Shown piece after piece: positions 32,988 through 44,589 of a stretch of DNA of 64,000 nucleotides. Source of the DNA: Scylla paramamosain (lineage: Eukaryota; Arthropoda; Malacostraca; Decapoda; Portunidae); assembly GCF_035594125.1 (NCBI RefSeq), contig NC_087163.1, forward strand, positions 9,400,001 through 9,464,000. Reading direction: 5' to 3'. The notes beneath the pieces are model-generated. The model did not search any database, had not been told where the DNA came from, and saw nothing but the letters and a program-made list of their open reading frames with translations. A program made the translations under genes and the position numbers. Position 1 is the stretch's first letter. Every line of letters starts with the position of its first letter.

Positions 32988-33170
32988 TTATTATTATTAC
33001 TATTATTATTATTATTATTATCATTATTATTATTATTATTATTAATATTATTTATTTATTTTTATATTTTTTTTATTTATTTATTTTATTTTATTGTTAT
33101 CATTATTATTATTATTTTTATTTATTTATTTATTTTATTTTATTTATTTTATTTATTTTATTTTTTGCCT
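32940..33170. repeat. (TTA)n/(TTTA)n/(TTTTA)n microsatellite in intron
   Basis: About 230 bp of TTA units degrading into TTTA and TTTTA units, between exons c and d of the lipid transfer protein gene. The rest of this 730-bp intron (32601-33330) shows nothing else. Confidence 0.95.
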
Positions 33171-33330
33171 CAGTAGTAAGTGCTGTTATTTGCAGAAATT
33201 TTAGTCATGAATACTCTCTCAATGATCTTAGCATAAGAAGTGAAATTAGATTACTGTGCTATAGTACATGAAATCATGATATTGTCTGAGATTGCATCTT
33301 TCACAAATCTGGTGTGTATTTATTCCATAG

Positions 33331-33496
33331 ACATTGAGCTGTCGCCATATGTATGAGGGGAGTATCAAGGATGAGACACTGCGCCATGTGAGATGTCAAC
33401 AAACACTGACCCTCAGCTCTGTGGGTGTTATGGACTCCATCCTCACACTCAGCTTCCTGCAGTCTCATCCCTTCAGACCTGTTTCACTTAACTATG
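33331..33496 (+). CDS. Large lipid transfer protein gene, exon d
   Basis: Acceptor TTCCATAG, donor GTAATT; phase 0 in, phase 1 out (55 codons plus one base). Encodes TLSCRHMYEGSIKDETLRHV then RCQQTLTLSSVGVMDSILTL and SFLQSHPFRPVSLNYG. The pattern S-x-C-x-x-x-(hydrophobic)-x-G-x-(hydrophobic)...V-x-C-x-x-x-x-x-x matches the second conserved Cys pair of LLTP N-domains (here 18 residues apart), followed by strands of the barrel. Confidence 0.84.
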
Positions 33497-33563
33497 GTAA
33501 TTTTAGGGCAGTTCATCTTTCATATGTTTTCACTCATTTTCATAGATGAGAAACATGCATAAA

Positions 33564-34030
33564 GTGTCCCATGAGGAAAGTCACATTTTCAGAATTGAAA
33601 GATCAAATAATTCTAAATTGGAAATATTTTATGGTCAAATGATCTTAATACCATGGTTTAGAAATCAGGACATTTCAATATGAACACATATGATTGGTAA
33701 GTGGCTGCACATGGGCTGATCCACTGTTGCCATATGGAGTTCATTGTATTCTAACTATTATTTGCTACAATGACACACTGCATTCTTGAATTTAATTTTA
33801 TCTAATTATAAAATCTTTGTGTGTAATCAAGTAACATCTTCATGATGTCAATGTCCACCATTGTTGTCCTCCCTCCCTGTCTCCCATTGCCATCTCATAG
33901 TACATTCATATTTAAATGTCCCGTAACTTCTAAACCATGGCATTGAAAGCATTTGATCATGGAATATTTCAGACTTAGAATGACTTGTTCTTTCAATTTT
34001 GAGAGCATGTTACTTTCCTCATGGGGACAC
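33564..34030. mobile_element. MITE G: 467-bp element with long terminal inverted repeats
   Basis: 33564-33675 (GTGTCCCATGAGGAAAGTCA...) pairs with 33914-34030 (...GTTACTTTCCTCATGGGGAC) as an imperfect inverted repeat of about 112 bp. No coding capacity. The GTGTCCC end is reminiscent of several arthropod MITEs; the superfamily is undetermined. Confidence 0.78.
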
Positions 34031-34042
34031 CTTGAATATACC

Positions 34043-34162
34043 GGATGTCCCATGAAAAAAAGTCACATATAATCAGAAATGAAAGATCAAGTCATCATAA
34101 GTGGAACATATTCTATGGAAGAATGTTTTTAATGCCATGGCTTAGAAGTTACAGTTACAGGC
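34043..34162 (+). repeat. Solo terminal repeat of MITE G
   Basis: GATGTCCCATGAAAAAAAGTC...CATGGCTTAGAAGTTACAG is a third copy of the MITE G arm, directly repeated with respect to 33564-33675 and lying only 13 bp beyond the MITE. Confidence 0.7.
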
Positions 34163-34329
34163 TGGGGAGAAAGCAAAGATTTGCTCAGTTAGGAAATGGT
34201 GACACAGCCAGCAATTTTTTCTTTGCGCAACACTCAAAAATTTTGTTATGTTTATAACTGAAGGTAATAAATACATAGGATTCCATAAAAGATCAAAAGA
34301 TTAATAAATAAAAACTGGTACAGTATAGT

Positions 34330-34565
34330 AACACTGCATGTAATGAGGTTGGCAGTGGTGACATACTCAGTACTATCACTTCTCATGATAAGGGCGGCAA
34401 TGGTAGCATGTTCAGTACTATTACTGCATGAGGTAAAGGCAGCAGTGATGGCATGCTTAGTACTACCACTTAGGGAAGGCACTAGTAACATGATCAGTAT
34501 TATCACTGCATGTGGTGGGGGTGACAGCAGTGGGAGTGGCATGCTCAGCTCAGTATTATCATTGC
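34330..34565. repeat. Minisatellite, unit about 57-60 bp, four units
   Basis: Imperfect repeats of the theme GCAGTGATGGCATGCTCAGTACTATCACT-GCATGAGGTAAAG. On the minus strand this translates as a periodic STEHATIAALI-like peptide, but the period and divergence indicate a VNTR rather than a gene. Confidence 0.7.
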
Positions 34566-34599
34566 ACATTAAGTGACAAGTGGGATATCAAAGTGACAA

Positions 34600-35530
34600 G
34601 TGGGCTATCACAAGGATCTGTGTTGGCACCTATTATGTTTCAAATATAAGTAAATGATATGACAGAGGATCTAAATAGTTATATAAATCTTTTTGCTGAT
34701 GATGCAAAAATAATGAAAATAATAAAGGGTGAAAATGACTACAGGGAATTAGAAAAGGATATTGACAAGATATATTCATGGAGCCAAGGGTGGAAACTAG
34801 AATTTAATGCCAAAAAATGCCACATATTGGAAATAGGGAAAAGTAAAAAGAGGCTTCTTGGAATTACAAAATGGGAAAGGAAATAATAATGAAAAGTAAT
34901 GAAGAAAAAGATTTGGGAGTAATGATCCAGGACACATAAATGGAATATTCAACTCTGCATACAGCTTGTTAAACATTAGGGTGGCATTTAACTATCTAGA
35001 TAAAGAAATGATGAAGAAAATTATAACATGCATGTGACCTAAATTGGAATACGCAACAGTAGGTTGGACTCCACATAGAAAAAAAGATATACAGAAATTG
35101 GAAAGAATACAGATGATAGTGACAAAGATGGTACCAGAATTGAAAGACTTAAGCTATGAAGAAAGACTTGAAGCGATGTGATTACTAACACTACAAGAGA
35201 GAAGAGAAAGAGGAGACCTGATAACTATGTACAAATTAGTAAACAATGCAGAAAGAATAGACAGAAATGACTTGGTACAGCATATGGAGGAGGAAGAGAA
35301 ATGGACAAGGGGGGATGGGAAGAAAATAAAGGAAACTGGATGTTCAAGCAGACATAAAGAAATACAGCTTCCCGTATTGAACTATTGAAATCTGGAATTA
35401 TTTGAAGGAAGAGGTGTTTGTGGCAAACAGTGTACACATGTTTAAAGAGAAACTGGATAAGTATGTTTATGGAGACAGGGCAAAATGAACTTTTGGCTCG
35501 TGCCATATACAATACAACTTGGTAAATACA
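34600..35530 (+). mobile_element. LINE-B copy 4, 5'-truncated inside the RT
   Basis: Begins at the RT block SGLSQGSVLAPIMFQI, then INLFADDAKIMKIIKGENDY (catalytic) and WKLEFNAKKCHILEIGKSKK. The C-terminal blocks MVPELKDLSYEERLEAM and TLQERRERGDLITMYKLVNN follow, then the 3' end ACAACTTGGTAAATAC, here without an (AC)n run. Immediately upstream AAGTGACAAGTGGGCTATCA is partly duplicated (34571-34610). Broken by frameshifts. Confidence 0.85.
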
Positions 35531-37294
35531 TTAATGTTACTCTGTCCTGTCCTGCATTACAGACTTCTCTGTGGCTTGTTATGGCCAACCCCCATGTTAG
35601 GGTTTTGAGTCCTCCTCTTAGTCTGGTTGGATGTCAAAGTGACTCCTCATGCTAGATATGATTCATGTTAGAATATTGCATGTTAGTGGTGACCTGACTG
35701 TACAATCATCTTGTGCAAATTAAACAAAACAAAACAAAAATTGATTCTGCTCAAAAGTTCATTTTAGTGAAAAGATTGCTGTTGTTTGGCTTCAGGTGGA
35801 TGAAACTTGGATAATCTTGGACTAGGTAACACATTTATACAAGTAGTGGCAGGGTACATTTTTCTTTAATTTCTTTCAATGGGGAACCACCTTAAAAGTC
35901 CAAACCTGATGACAATGATGATTTATGTTATCTGACTGTACAATAGCATCCTATGCCAGTTTACAGATATATTGTCTTTCTTTATTAAGCAAAAATACAT
36001 AACATCTGGTATATATTAACAAAAATATAATAACTTCATACAGAAATAAAGTGAATATTAGTGTTGAATTCTTATATGATCTTCAAGGATCTCCTGAAGT
36101 CCACCAATGGACCCCCATGTTAAGAATTGGCCTAAAGGCTCTCTGTTAAATTAAGATCTGATGAGTTTCCAGAGGTGCATTTGAGAGCATGACTCGGGAC
36201 TCCCAGTACACTGCTTATCATTCCAAATGCTTGCCTGGGCCACTCGGATAGCTGACTCAGAATGTCCTGGGGTGCTTGCTCTTGAGAGGTGGGGTGGCCT
36301 GTGTGCTGTGATGACATCATGTCAACAAATATGGCCACCTAAACAGAAACCTAACAATGTTCTTCTAGATGCCTTTCTAATCCCCAGAATACAATGTTGT
36401 TGTGTATCATATACATACATGCACTGAAGTATTGTACAAGTACCAGGGTGTAATATACAGTGAAAATACAGTATATAAAAGTGATAATTATGATGATATA
36501 GTAGTCTAATGAACAATGGCATAGGTAAATTTCTACCATTTATTATCAATCATGGTCGAGGTAGTAAGGTTGGCTGGCATGCAAGCTGGGATGTGAAATG
36601 TGGGATAGAGCAACATCATTGAACCCACCAACTTAGGGTTCAGGGCAATGAAAGGTCACATTCTCATTTGGCCCTCAACCATGCTGGCAATAAACCCTAT
36701 ATGATTGTTGATATATATGCTTTGTGGTGGTTATTTTGCCATTATTTCAAGACTTTATAACCTTTTTTATTTGAAAATGCTTAATTTCTAATTGTATGCT
36801 TTATCTATGGCTGGTTATGAGTAGAGAGAAGTTATAGAACAAAGAATTACCACAGTCGTAACTCAAAGCCGGCTTTTTTCCCTCCTGAAGCGTACTTTGA
36901 ATTCTTGGTTACTATATAGTGGAATGGTGTCCGGATAGTTAGTGTTATAGGAATTAAGTCAGCAGGAAAACCAGCATGGAGTCGCCATTACCATAGCAAT
37001 GGCAAAACTTTGTTTATATTACCTGAGAGGCTCCCAAAAGTGTTTGATAGGGGGATCTGGGCATCCTGGGCACTCAAAAGCAGCCCAGGCCAAGGTGTTA
37101 GCAGCTTCACATTACAAAATTCAAATTTTGCAATATGGCATGGTGCCTCATTCTGCTCAGCTTCACACTGATTCCTGCAGTCTTCAAGTTCATCCAGAAT
37201 AAACACAAAGATGTTGGATTGGTTCATTTGAGAATTCATTAGCAAAAACACCAGTTTATGAACATCAGAGTTCGTTTGATTCAGATACGTCATT

Positions 37295-37555
37295 GCCTTG
37301 CAGGCTGACTTGGATAGGATGAATGAATGGACAGACAGATGGCAAATGCATTTTGATATTAATAAATGCAAAGTAATTAGAGTAGATAGAAGAAACCAAC
37401 ACAGTAGGTACACAATAAAGAGCAAAGCTCTGATAAGTTCAGAGAATGAAAAACATTTTGGAGTTATATTTATCTCTGATTTCTGTATAAGAAAACAATG
37501 CATAGAGGCCAAAAATAAAGCAAATTGGTCATGTCCCTTTTACATAAACTGATCA
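37295..37555 (+). pseudogene. RT-thumb fragment of a third LINE family
   Basis: QADLDRMNEWTDRWQMHFDI-NKCKVIRV and IKSKALISSENEKHFGVIFI...KQCIEAKNKAN match the region just after the catalytic Asp-Asp box of CR1/L2-type LINEs (W-x-x-x-W-x-M-x-F-N-x-x-K-C...L-G-V). It differs clearly from LINE-A and LINE-B sequences at the same position. Short, so clade is uncertain. Confidence 0.65.
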
Positions 37556-38719
37556 CTGCCTTTAGAGAGGCAGGAAATTGAAGCAATAGGACTGATCAGA
37601 GTGGTCTTTATTTTTAGGAGCTGGCTGAATGTAGGCAAACTTCCAACAAGAAGGAAAGGTAGATGCTGATAGACATGGTTGGAAGAGTTTGACTAGGCAA
37701 AGTGCAGGCACAGTTTTGGAGATTAATAGGAGGGACTCCATCAAGTCCATAAGCCTTCTGAGGGTTAAGGCCAGCAAGGGCATGAAAAAACATCACTGTG
37801 AAGTTGTTAGAAAGTGGAAGAGGAGGAGGAGTGAGCCCTGAATCATCCAGAGTAGAGTTTTTAACAAAGGTCTGAACTTTTGAGATAGATGAGATGGCAC
37901 TGTTGCCATCAGGTTGAAATAAATGAGGGAAAGATGAAGAAGCAAAGTTATTAGATATATTTTTGGCTAGGTGCCAGAAGTCACAAAGGGAGTTAGATCT
38001 TGAAAGATTTTGATATTTTCTATTGATGAAAGAGTTTTTGACTAGTTGGAGAACAGATCTAGCATGATTCCATGCAGAAATATAAAGTGGATGAGATTCA
38101 GGTGGAGAGCTCAAGTACCTTTTGTGGGCTGCCTCTATCATGTACAGCACAAGAACAGACTGAGTTAAACCAAGATTTGGAAGGTTTAGAGTAAGAGAAA
38201 GAGTGAGGAATATACATCTCCATGCCAGACACTATCAGCTCTGTTATATGCTCAGCATTAAGAGGTGGATCTCTGATATGGAAGCAGTAGTCATTCCAAG
38301 GGAAATCACAGTAATACCTCCTTAGGTCCCTCTAGAGAATTAGCAGATGCAAAATGTCAGAGACACCTCTGCTTTGGGCAATCCTGAGGTAGAATTGGAG
38401 CAATAGGACAAGATAGAGATATGAGGTTGTGATTGGAGGAGCCCAATGGAGAAGAAAGGGTGACATCATAAATAGAAGGATTAGTGGTCAGGAAAAGATC
38501 AAGAATGTTACACATATCTCCAAGGCAGTCAGGAATATGAGTAGCGTGTTGCACCAGTTGCTCTAAGTCGTGGAGAATAGCAAAGTTAAAGGTTATTTCA
38601 CCAGGTTGGTCAGTGAGAGGAGAGGAAAGCCAAAGCTGGTGGTGAATACTGAAGTTTCCAAGGATGGAGATTTCTGCAAAAGGAAAGAGTCAGGATGTGC
38701 TCCATTTTAAAAGTTAAAT
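37556..38719 (-). mobile_element. LINE-A copy 4 (endonuclease to RT start), split by a Tc1-like element
   Basis: Minus strand. RT entry (LAGLNPQKAYGLDGVPPINL), linker (EAAHKRYLSSPPESHPLYIS) and endonuclease motifs ([34 protein letters not shown]; the usual Ser-Asp-His reads Ser-Asn-His). It breaks at 38719 and resumes at 40489-40640 with the sequence that follows in LINE-A copy 1 (AGTCAAAGGAGTTAGGTGAG). More diverged than copies 3 and 5. It lies inside intron d-e. Confidence 0.82.
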
Positions 38720-40475
38720 AATGTTCACGCCAAAAGTTTGTGCAGCTCTGATGCAACAACTGTGAAACAAAAGGAAGTAAACCCTACACACTATTAGCCT
38801 TTGTTCTGAACATGTATATTATTTTTTATTACCGAGGCATTCTTTAACTGTGCACAGCTCTTACAGATGTTTAACATGAAATCTGGCTTCTCTGTTTTCT
38901 CTGATGAATGATGTAATGCTACGTAATGTATCACTTAGAATTGGATGATGAGTCAGTAGCTGAGGAGCATAGATAATTGTGATCATCTTACCTAAATTTA
39001 TGTAAATATTGATTGATCGAACAGGGCTCAGTAAGTTGATATTTTCCAAGTAAATGACAGATGAAAGATAGAGATATCTCCCATACAATTGTGAAGGCTG
39101 ATGGATTGTTGAAATAGTCTTATCCATGTGTTATGTTGTGTTGTAATGTGATTAACTGACAGAGACAGCATGCTGCGTATCCCTCATAGGCAGCTGATAA
39201 TGACATCGTACATCAAGCAGTGTCAATGCAACACTCTGCTACTGCAATCGCCTTGAGGCATGTCTTAGTGACTCTCAGCTGACAGCTCTTTTTCAAACTG
39301 CCTGAGAGCGAGTGACCGCAACATGGTCTCATTGTTCTATACACATAAAATATGGAACATCTCAGGCACTATACAGAAGAGCAGCTGGTAAGCATTGTGT
39401 CCCTCTACAAATCAGGGCAGTCTGTGAAGGAGATTTAAAAAATTGCAGGTTTGGCAGAATGAACGGTTCAGAAGTAGATTTAGCGCTTCAAGATGGTGGC
39501 GCCATGGATTTACCTGAACATGGACACTGCTCTGGGAGGCCAATAAAAACTACACAACTGAATGCAAACATAATCTGGTGGTAGGTTGAGGTTAACCCTT
39601 AGATTTTGGCTCATGAAGTAAAAGAAAATAACCCCCTACTGCTGGCTGATGTCTCCAAGAGGATGGTGCAGTGTATCCTGCATGACAAGCTATGTTATTG
39701 CAGCTGCCACCCTCTCTGCAAGCCTTGCCTAACTCAGCAGCAAGTGAAGAACAGGATCACTTTTTGCTGGAAATATTCAGAGTGGGAAGCAGCAAAGTAA
39801 CAGCATGTCTTATGGAGTAATGAATCACTTTTTTCTTTTTTTTTGGGGGGAGCTAGAAACAAAGGTGGGAATGTGTACTGTCACAGTGGCAGCAACCCAC
39901 TTGACCCTTGCTATGTAAGGCAGATTAAAAACTTCCTTGACATTGTTATAGTCTGGGGTGCTTTGGGGCAACATGGTCAAGGAAATTTAGTTGTGCTACC
40001 AAGGAATGAAAACATCAATAAAAACATGTACCTGGAACATTTGTGTGAGTGTTTTGAGGCTTGCCAGACTGACATTTTTATGCAGAATGGTACACTTTAT
40101 CACACTGCCCATGATGTGCAACAGTGGCTGTGAGACTGTCAGGTGGAGTTTATTGAAGACTGGCAAGGAAATTCTCCAGGTTTGAACCTGACTGAAAATC
40201 TGTGGCCCATTGTGAAAAGGGATCTAAGGCAGCATGACACATGCTTCATCCTGCACCTGATCAAAGTAGTGCAGCAGGTGTGGAGGAATATGAACCCACA
40301 ACATCTGAGGAATTTCATAGATTCTGTCCCAAAACATCTCAAGGAGCGCCTGAAGAACAAAGGAAGACCTCTGAAGTACCAACCATTTGTAAGTGCTCAT
40401 TAAATTACTGTTAAGGTACTGTTTGATACCACTTACAGTCGTGTTTGGGCTGCACGAACTTTTGGCATGGACTTT
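38720..40475 (+). mobile_element. Tc1-like DNA transposon 1, decayed
   Basis: Terminal inverted repeats: CACGCCAAAAGTTTGTGCAG from 38726, paired with CTGCACGAACTTTTGGCATG ending at 40469. It carries a transposase pseudogene (next entry). The insertion point inside LINE-A copy 4 is supported by alignment with LINE-A copy 1 near 7400, where the flanking sequences are close together; a TA target is plausible. Confidence 0.82.
39350..40400 (+). pseudogene. Tc1-like transposase remnant
   Basis: A DDE transposase for cut-and-paste movement. Frame pieces include an N-terminal helix-turn-helix part (about 39.36-39.6 kb), a middle part (KMVQCILHDK-like text at 39.6-39.8 kb), LWSNESLFSF (first catalytic Asp now Asn), VIVWGALGQHGQGNLVVLPR, FMQNGTLYHTAHDVQQWL (second Asp now Asn) and EFIEDWQGNSPGLNLTENLW (Glu kept). 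By my count 35 residues separate the second acidic position and the Glu, a DD35E-like spacing. Multiple stops and both Asp lost: inactive. Confidence 0.8.
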
Positions 40476-40887
40476 AGTTAAAAAAATATGTATAGTCAAA
40501 GGAGTTAGGTGAGAAGTATACATACAGCACAGGTGAATCTAGTTTGAGAATGATTGTAGTTGTAGCCAGTTGATAGAAAATCCTGATCTTTTGCCTAGAT
40601 TTGAGGATTTCAAGACACTGATGGGGACATGGAGACACTCATTCCCAATCAAGGAATTTAGATTTTCAGAAAATATTATCTTGTTGAAAATATGTATGCT
40701 ACTTCATGTATAACACCATTATTCTGTAGAACATGAAATATGGATTATTTATTGCACATTATATTCACCATAACAATTTCAATATACATGGAGAGCAGGT
40801 GTATACCATGTATTTCAAACACATTTCAGTGCCTTTGTGACATATAGAGAAATATATGGAATTGGTATTTCAGCAGAGCAGTCCATC

Positions 40888-41089
<202 letters not shown>

Positions 41090-41181
41090 ATCAATTAGTT
41101 TTTTAAAGTGCATGTTTCTCCTTTTGACTAATTTATTATGGTGCCTTAAATATGATTGATATTTCTCTCCAAAATATTCAG

Positions 41182-41428
41182 GTCCCTTACATGAAGTCAA
41201 CCTGGGAATGGAGTTGATGCCCAGGTTAACTAAGCAACATCAAATTACAAAAGCCTACAATCTGCTCAGTCAGATGTGTGAGGAACTGAGTCAGAGGGTA
41301 ACATCTAAGGCTGCTCTTTTATATCCTGACCTGATAGATGTCTTACAGCACCTTGACCAGGAAACTCTCATGCGACAGTATCAAGAGATCAACAGTGGAA
41401 GACTTTGCCCTAATCACCAGAAACTGAG
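41182..41428 (+). CDS. Large lipid transfer protein gene, exon e
   Basis: Acceptor ATATTCAG, donor GAG|GTAATT; phase 1 in, phase 2 out, about 82 codons. Encodes [40 protein letters not shown] and [20 protein letters not shown] plus [19 protein letters not shown]. In LLTP proteins the N-terminal barrel is followed by a helical domain starting with a helix of the type (L)xxLVxxLRxLxxExLxx[22 protein letters not shown] fits that helix well. The exon joins exon d in frame across the 7.7-kb intron. The following exon was not found in the remaining 22 kb. Confidence 0.83.
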
Positions 41429-41547
41429 GTAATTCTTTATTATATATCCAAATACATACACACAAGTTGACAGACTAATCTTTTTATGTGTATCAGTACA
41501 GTAGGGTACATGACAATGAACATGATTTGTTTCAGTGTAGCATTTGT

Positions 41548-42535
<988 letters not shown>

Positions 42536-43273
42536 TCCTTCTGTATATGTATTAATGATGTATTGAATACTAAATTTTAGAGTTCCATATATGCAGAGGT
42601 GGAGCTGGATATCCCTTTCTCATAAAATGCAGTTGCAGATAAGATTGTGGATGTTAAAATATCAGTAGTTGTGGATGCAGATGCTGTTACTTGGGAAGGG
42701 AAGTACAGGGTGCAGGGAGATGAAGGGAGTAGAAGTGGGAAGAGGGTAAATGGTGGAAGGACAGAAAGGAGTATTATAGTGAATCAGTGAAATTGACTCA
42801 GATGAAGTTGTTACCGCTGTGCTCACTATATAGTAGTCTTCTCTCTCTCTCTGGTTCTGTTTAGTGATGTCTAGTTCAGTAAGAATTGGCAGGGATATGG
42901 AAATACCAGGTCACTAGAATTTCAATGTATTCACACCCTGGGAAGACTGCCAACCAAGCACTGCCAACATCACTCTACTGGCATCCACTGTCACTGGCAC
43001 CGGGGGTGGTAAAAGTTGACATTATCAAATAACAAATTTATAATTTTAAAAGAAGAGGTACAATTAAAGTAATGATAATGAAGACAATATTTACAATCTC
43101 TCCTATACATATACACCTCTACATTCCTCCAAATATAAATATTAAATAAACCTACCTAACATCTACATTCACCTGACCTCAGCACACACAAGCTAGTGAG
43201 CTTGTGTGTGTGTGTGAGTACTTACTAGGCAGAGAGGAGGAGAAAGAAGAAAAAGAGAAGGAATATCTAATAT
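42536..43273. other. Non-coding stretch, nothing recognised
   Basis: I searched this for the next lipid-transfer-protein exon (helical-domain pattern) and found none. A short (CT)n lies near 42841. Confidence 0.5.
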
Positions 43274-43295
43274 AATAATAATAATAATAATAATC

Positions 43296-43328
<33 letters not shown>

Positions 43329-43336
43329 GTAATAAT
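43274..43336. repeat. (TAA)n microsatellite
   Basis: About 20 TAA units with two interruptions. Confidence 0.95.
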
Positions 43337-43554
43337 AACAACTACCCCTAACAGGAGTAGAAGATAGGAAAAGACAACACTTATTCCCCACAACTTCCTC
43401 TTTCCCTCTAATTCTTCTTGCACTCCTCACCTTACCTACTTATATTTATTCTTTCTACTTCCTCCTCCTCCTCCTCCTCCTCCCTTCCTCCACTTTCTTC
43501 CCCCATGTACTCTCCTTTCCGTGTTACGAACTCTCTTCCTCCTTCTACTCCACA

Positions 43555-43830
43555 GTATCTCCCTTTCCTCTCCTTTCCTCTTTTGTCTTGTCTCAAACCT
43601 CTCTCTCTGTCACTTCCCCTTCACTTATCTGTCCAAGATATAGGGATAAGGAGTGATACCTTGCTCTCTCCCCATCAGTCATTTTATAGCATTCACTCTC
43701 CATCCTTCCTCACTCTCACCCTTTCACTCTCCATCCTTCCTCACTCTCACCCTTTCAAATAATTCCATTCTCATTCTTGGTCAGTCTCATTCTATTTATC
43801 AATCCTTAGGATTGTTCTTACTCACTCTCA
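43555..43830 (-). repeat. Repeat D copy 3 (partial, inverted)
   Basis: Reverse complement of the middle of repeat D copies 1 and 2 (CAATCCTAAGGATTG, TTTGAGACAAGA, GAGTGATACC blocks). Contains a 31-bp tandem duplication, CACTCTCCATCCTTCCTCAC plus TCTCACCCTTT, at about 43691-43752. Confidence 0.65.
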
Positions 43831-43917
43831 CATTTCATCTTTTGCCAACTTTCATGTTCACTCAGCTTGTGTTCTCTCACTTATGCTGACTCTCAATCAG
43901 TCTTACTTTAATTAGTA

Positions 43918-43975
43918 CTTACTAGGTACAAATAAGTAAAACTAGGTAAATACACATGCACACATACAAAAGAGT
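43918..43975 (+). repeat. Isolated LINE-B 3' tail
   Basis: ACTAGGTACAAATAAGTAAA followed by ACTAGGTAAATACACATGCA and an ACACA run: the LINE-B 3' terminus without a recognisable body in front of it. LINE-B copy 5 starts right after it. Confidence 0.65.
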
Positions 43976-44589
43976 TAGTGACAGAGGAAGTCAAAAGTTG
44001 GAAAGAAGGGAGAGAACAACAACAACAGAAGGTGGATATGGAGGAGATAACAAGACAACAACAATACGAACACAATAAGGACATGAAAAAGCAAGTGATT
44101 AAAATAATAAAGGAAAAAAGTAATCTTGTGAGAGACACAGTACAGAGAAAGATGTGTGTGGTGGTATTTGGGGTCAAGGAGAAGAACCTACCTATGAAAA
44201 TAGCTAAAGAGAAAGAAGTGGCAAAAAGGGCTAAGGAAATTATAGCAGAAGTGGTGGGGGAAGGAGAGGAGATAGTTCAACAAATTGAAGAAGTTTACTG
44301 GATTGGAAAATGTGACAAAAATGGAACAAGACCAATGAAAATAAGATTCATGTCACAAACACAGCAGAACATGTCTTACAAAGAACAGGAAAGTTGGCAA
44401 AAGTAGAAGGAATGAAGGGAATATGGATAAAAAAGAGACATGAATGAAGAAGAGAGAAGCAAACTGAAAGACTTGAGAGTAGTGGCACAGTCAAAAAACA
44501 AGGAGAGAACACAGGAATATATGAGGAGATTCATTTGGAAAGTTGTTGACATGAAAGTAAGGAAATGGTGGCACAAAGATGCCAAGGAA
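43976..44589 (+). pseudogene. LINE-B copy 5, ORF1-like region
   Basis: Coiled-coil part (VTEEVKSWKEGREQQQQKVD), then CVVVFGVKEKNLPMKIAKEK, IEEVYWIGKCDKNGTRPMKI and RFMSQT, followed in shifted frames by MNEEERSKLKDLRVVAQSKN. It is interrupted at about 44589 by LINE-A copy 5, resumes briefly at 46204-46234, is interrupted again by element C copy 1, and continues from 47034. Confidence 0.82.

Noticed and set aside
36988..37512. Minus-strand frame of 174 residues with NEAPCHIAKFEFCNVKLLTP and PWPGLL
   Set aside because: The APCH...PWPG pattern hints at a decayed Tc1-like transposase, but the Asp and Glu motifs and any terminal repeats are missing. Left unassigned; a profile search could rescue it.
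42580..42700. Next exon of the lipid transfer protein gene after 41428
   Set aside because: A TTTTAG acceptor-like site is followed by sequence that does not continue the frame with the expected helical pattern and soon meets stops.
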